From CAZAYB01 sp964489215 (GTDB taxonomy: Bacteria; Planctomycetota; Phycisphaerae; Sedimentisphaerales; Anaerohalosphaeraceae): DNA of 6,392 nt. Shown piece by piece: positions 4,614 to 6,392 of the stretch. Below the pieces are notes generated by a model, which worked only from the letters and a program-made list of their open reading frames with translations, was not told where the DNA came from and did no database searches. The DNA is taken from assembly GCA_964489215.1 (NCBI GenBank), contig CAZAYB010000184.1:1-6392 (forward strand), read 5' to 3'. Each line of letters opens with the position of its first letter. The first letter of the stretch is position 1. The position numbers and the translations under genes were made by a program.

Positions 4614-6224
4614 ATGAAACGCACATCCGTTATCACTGTATTACTGTGTTCTGCGATTATGAGCTTAAACGCTCTGGCTGTGGTTGGTAACGACACCTGC
4701 ACAACCGCTGAAGTCATTGAGCATCTGGACTTTATAACCCCGGTTGACAATTCACTTGCAGTTGCCGACGGCGGACCGGCAGGGTCCTGCAATTCCGCAG
4801 CGGCAATCGAAATGCAAAACGATGTATGGTACAAATACACCGCAACCGGGACAGGAAACGTATCAGCCAGTATAATGACCACTCCATACGACGGTATCAT
4901 CGTACTGTATGAGGGCGATGTGTGCGGCTCGCTTAACGAGCTTATCTGCACCGACCAGCCCGATGACCCCGCTGAGTTTGACTTTAACATTACCCCGGGC
5001 GATACGTACTGGCTCCAGATAGGCGACTATGGACAGCTGCCGGGCGGAGGCAATACTTCGGTTACCCTGCTGTTTGACACTCAGCTTGGCCCTGTCGATA
5101 TCGTAAGCCAGTTTGACAGCACCCCGGGCGTGATAATAGACGGAATCGTTAATAAAGGCGAATGGCTCGACAGTGCCGTCCTTGACGCAGGTGCGGTTGT
5201 GCACTTCAAACACGATGACAGCTTTTTGTATATGCTGATAGACTTTATCGACGATACGTTCGCAGAAAACGAGGATTACTTCTGGCTGACTTTCGATATC
5301 GACAATGACGGACTGATAACGCCCTATGTCGATGTCAACTTCGGTATAGCGCCCAATACGGTAAACGCACTCGGGTTCCAGGAATATAAAGGGCCTGAAA
5401 TATGGACCGGGCTTAACACCAGCATAGCAAGTACAGGCCATAAAGGCTTTGGTCCAACGCCTAACAGCGACACGGACCATAGATTCTGGGAGCTTAAGCT
5501 GGACCTTTCCGAGATTGGCACGCAGATAAACAAAACCGCCAGAATGGGCCTTAGAACATCCTCAAACAAGCCTTCCATAATGATAGAGACCCCGCAGGGC
5601 TTTATTTCAGACTTTACCGACCTTGTCGAGGTGCTGCTCTTTGAGCCTGACGTGGTAATCGACGAATGCACCGGTACAGGTATTGGCGGTTCCAATGCGG
5701 TTATAAGGGGCATACACTTCATGACCGACAAATCGTTTAACGGTATCAACCTCAGGCTCGCAGGCACGAATGAGGGTATGTACTCGTTCGATGTGCAGAT
5801 ACGCAACAAGCCCGGCTTTAGCGGTACGCCCCTTGAGACCGTGCACGTTGAAACTTACCTGCCGGATACCTCGGTGCTGCCGTACGCGGATGTCGAAATA
5901 GGATTTCCCATGATGGAAAACTTCGGCAATGAAGAATATACCCTTAAGTTTATCAATATTGACGGACCGTCAACGTTGTACATCGAATCTGCAGGGATAG
6001 GCAGCTTCCCGTGTCCGCTGGCGTATGTAACAGAAGATAACACCTCGCAGTACGCTTCCGACAGGGCTTCTGCGACCGGATTTATGCTGCTGACAAAATC
6101 ATGCTACGCCCCGGTTACAGGCGACCTTAACGACGACTGCAAAAACGACCTGGCTGACCTTGCGATAATGGCACAAAACTGGCTCGTATGCCATCGTTAT
6201 CCGCCAGGCTTATGCTGGGACTAA
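4614..6224 (+). CDS. Secreted multidomain protein: PPC-like, CBM9/DOMON-like, dockerin-like tail
   Basis: 536 residues. Signal peptide at about 1-22 (KRT, then a hydrophobic stretch ending LNALA). Residues 25-155 look like a PPC-type beta-sandwich: NDTCTTAEVI, DVWYKYTATGTG, YDGIIVLYEG, then ITPGDTYWLQIGDY. Residues 173-345 resemble a CBM9/DOMON-like sugar-binding domain (IDGIVNKGEW, then DDSFLYMLIDF and FWLTFDIDNDG). Residues 346-500 are beta-rich and I do not recognise them. Residues 503-536 form the tail: calcium loop D504, N506, D508, D515, then LAIMAQNWL and cysteines 509, 526 and 534. No enzyme active site is visible, so a binding or structural surface protein is the best reading; substrate unknown. 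The gene follows the permease by 176 bp but has its own promoter-like sequence, leader and terminator. The domain names rest on pattern memory, not a profile search. Confidence 0.85.
   Translation: MKRTSVITVLLCSAIMSLNALAVVGNDTCTTAEVIEHLDFITPVDNSLAVADGGPAGSCNSAAAIEMQNDVWYKYTATGTGNVSASIMTTPYDGIIVLYEGDVCGSLNELICTDQPDDPAEFDFNITPGDTYWLQIGDYGQLPGGGNTSVTLLFDTQLGPVDIVSQFDSTPGVIIDGIVNKGEWLDSAVLDAGAVVHFKHDDSFLYMLIDFIDDTFAENEDYFWLTFDIDNDGLITPYVDVNFGIAPNTVNALGFQEYKGPEIWTGLNTSIASTGHKGFGPTPNSDTDHRFWELKLDLSEIGTQINKTARMGLRTSSNKPSIMIETPQGFISDFTDLVEVLLFEPDVVIDECTGTGIGGSNAVIRGIHFMTDKSFNGINLRLAGTNEGMYSFDVQIRNKPGFSGTPLETVHVETYLPDTSVLPYADVEIGFPMMENFGNEEYTLKFINIDGPSTLYIESAGIGSFPCPLAYVTEDNTSQYASDRASATGFMLLTKSCYAPVTGDLNDDCKNDLADLAIMAQNWLVCHRYPPGLCWD
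6120..6224 (+). other. Dockerin-like C-terminal tail (coding for residues 503-536)
   Basis: One EF-hand-like loop (D-x-N-x-D-C-K-x6-D spacing) is followed by AIMAQNWLVC and a P-x-x-x-C-W-D end. It aligns with the end of the beta-helix protein encoded at 244-345. Type I dockerins have two such loops; only one is present here. The tail may be a half-dockerin or a lineage-specific surface sorting module. Confidence 0.7.
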
Positions 6225-6308
6225 ACTCGAATATATCGGCCTTACACCCCAGGCAAACGCCTTATAAGCTGACCTGACCGCCCGGCAGGACCGCACCGTC
6301 GAAAATAT
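6225..6308. other. Short non-coding stretch before the terminator
   Basis: Nothing beyond a weak AGGC-AAAC-GCCT stem (4 bp, 6251-6262) with no U-tract. No gene, promoter or longer repeat seen. Confidence 0.5.
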
Positions 6309-6361
6309 AAACCGAACCGCCTTTGTCATACCCATCCCGGCAAGGGCGGTCGGTTTTCTTT
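6309..6361 (+). terminator. Intrinsic terminator, probably bidirectional
   Basis: The arm 6309-6325 pairs with 6341-6356 in 16 base pairs (one G-U, one bulged A at 6315) around a 15-nt loop. The right arm runs into TTTTCTTTA. On the minus strand the opposite arm runs into TTTATATTTTC, so it can also stop leftward transcription. It ends the secreted-protein gene and suggests a convergent gene to the right. Confidence 0.85.
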
Positions 6362-6392
6362 ATCATCAGCTCAATACTCCTCGTCATCGTCT

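Noticed and set aside
4863..5480. 205-codon minus-strand open frame inside the secreted multidomain gene
   Set aside because: Shadow of the real gene in another frame; no ribosome binding site or protein-family likeness.
6262..6387. 41-codon minus-strand frame beginning MTRSIEL
   Set aside because: It runs through both arms of the strong terminator hairpin. Its first ATG lacks room for a ribosome binding site in the window, and it resembles nothing I know.
1..6392. CRISPR arrays, tRNA or rRNA genes, insertion sequences, toxin-antitoxin or other defence systems
   Set aside because: Looked for on both strands; no spaced repeat arrays, cloverleaf sequences, transposase motifs or terminal inverted repeats were seen.

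Overview
The window (about half G+C by eye) fits a member of the Phycisphaerae/Planctomycetes. The main reason is that two predicted secreted proteins end in a C-terminal tail carrying one dockerin-like calcium loop, an A-x-M-A-x-x-W-L helix and three cysteines. From memory this ending is common in Phycisphaerae. One of the two is also a right-handed beta-helix protein with the DPLF...CIDAGDP...NGGRINMG block familiar from that group. The assignment is an inference; no rRNA or marker gene is present.

Layout. The left third is read on the minus strand. From right to left it holds a small helix-turn-helix protein resembling phage terminase small subunits (2247-1780), a secreted beta-helix protein with a dockerin-like tail (1686-244), and the 5' end of rpiB, ribose-5-phosphate isomerase B, which starts at a TTG (163) and runs off the left edge. 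A strong extended -10 promoter with a palindrome inside it lies between the first two genes. The right two thirds are read on the plus strand. A divergent intergenic region of about 350 bp carries two nearly identical 51-bp promoter-like units. It is followed by a 613-residue APC-family permease fused to a C-terminal PTS EIIA domain (2596-4437). After a 176-bp leader region with its own promoter and several competing stem-loops comes a 536-residue secreted protein (4614-6224), read as PPC-like, CBM9/DOMON-like, an unassigned region, and a dockerin-like tail. A strong terminator (6309-6361), U-rich on both sides, closes the plus-strand block.

How the parts may work together. The permease probably imports amino acids or related amines, and its EIIA domain keeps the phosphorylatable His525, so it may be tuned by PTS phosphorylation. 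The two secreted proteins share a C-terminal tail and so probably share an export, anchoring or assembly fate at the cell surface. RpiB belongs to the pentose phosphate pathway. No pathway clearly joins all five genes; each transcription unit seems to have its own promoter. I see no CRISPR array, tRNA, rRNA, insertion sequence or complete defence system. The most interesting material is the duplicated promoter unit, the transporter-EIIA fusion, the shared secretion tail and the foldable leader before 4614.
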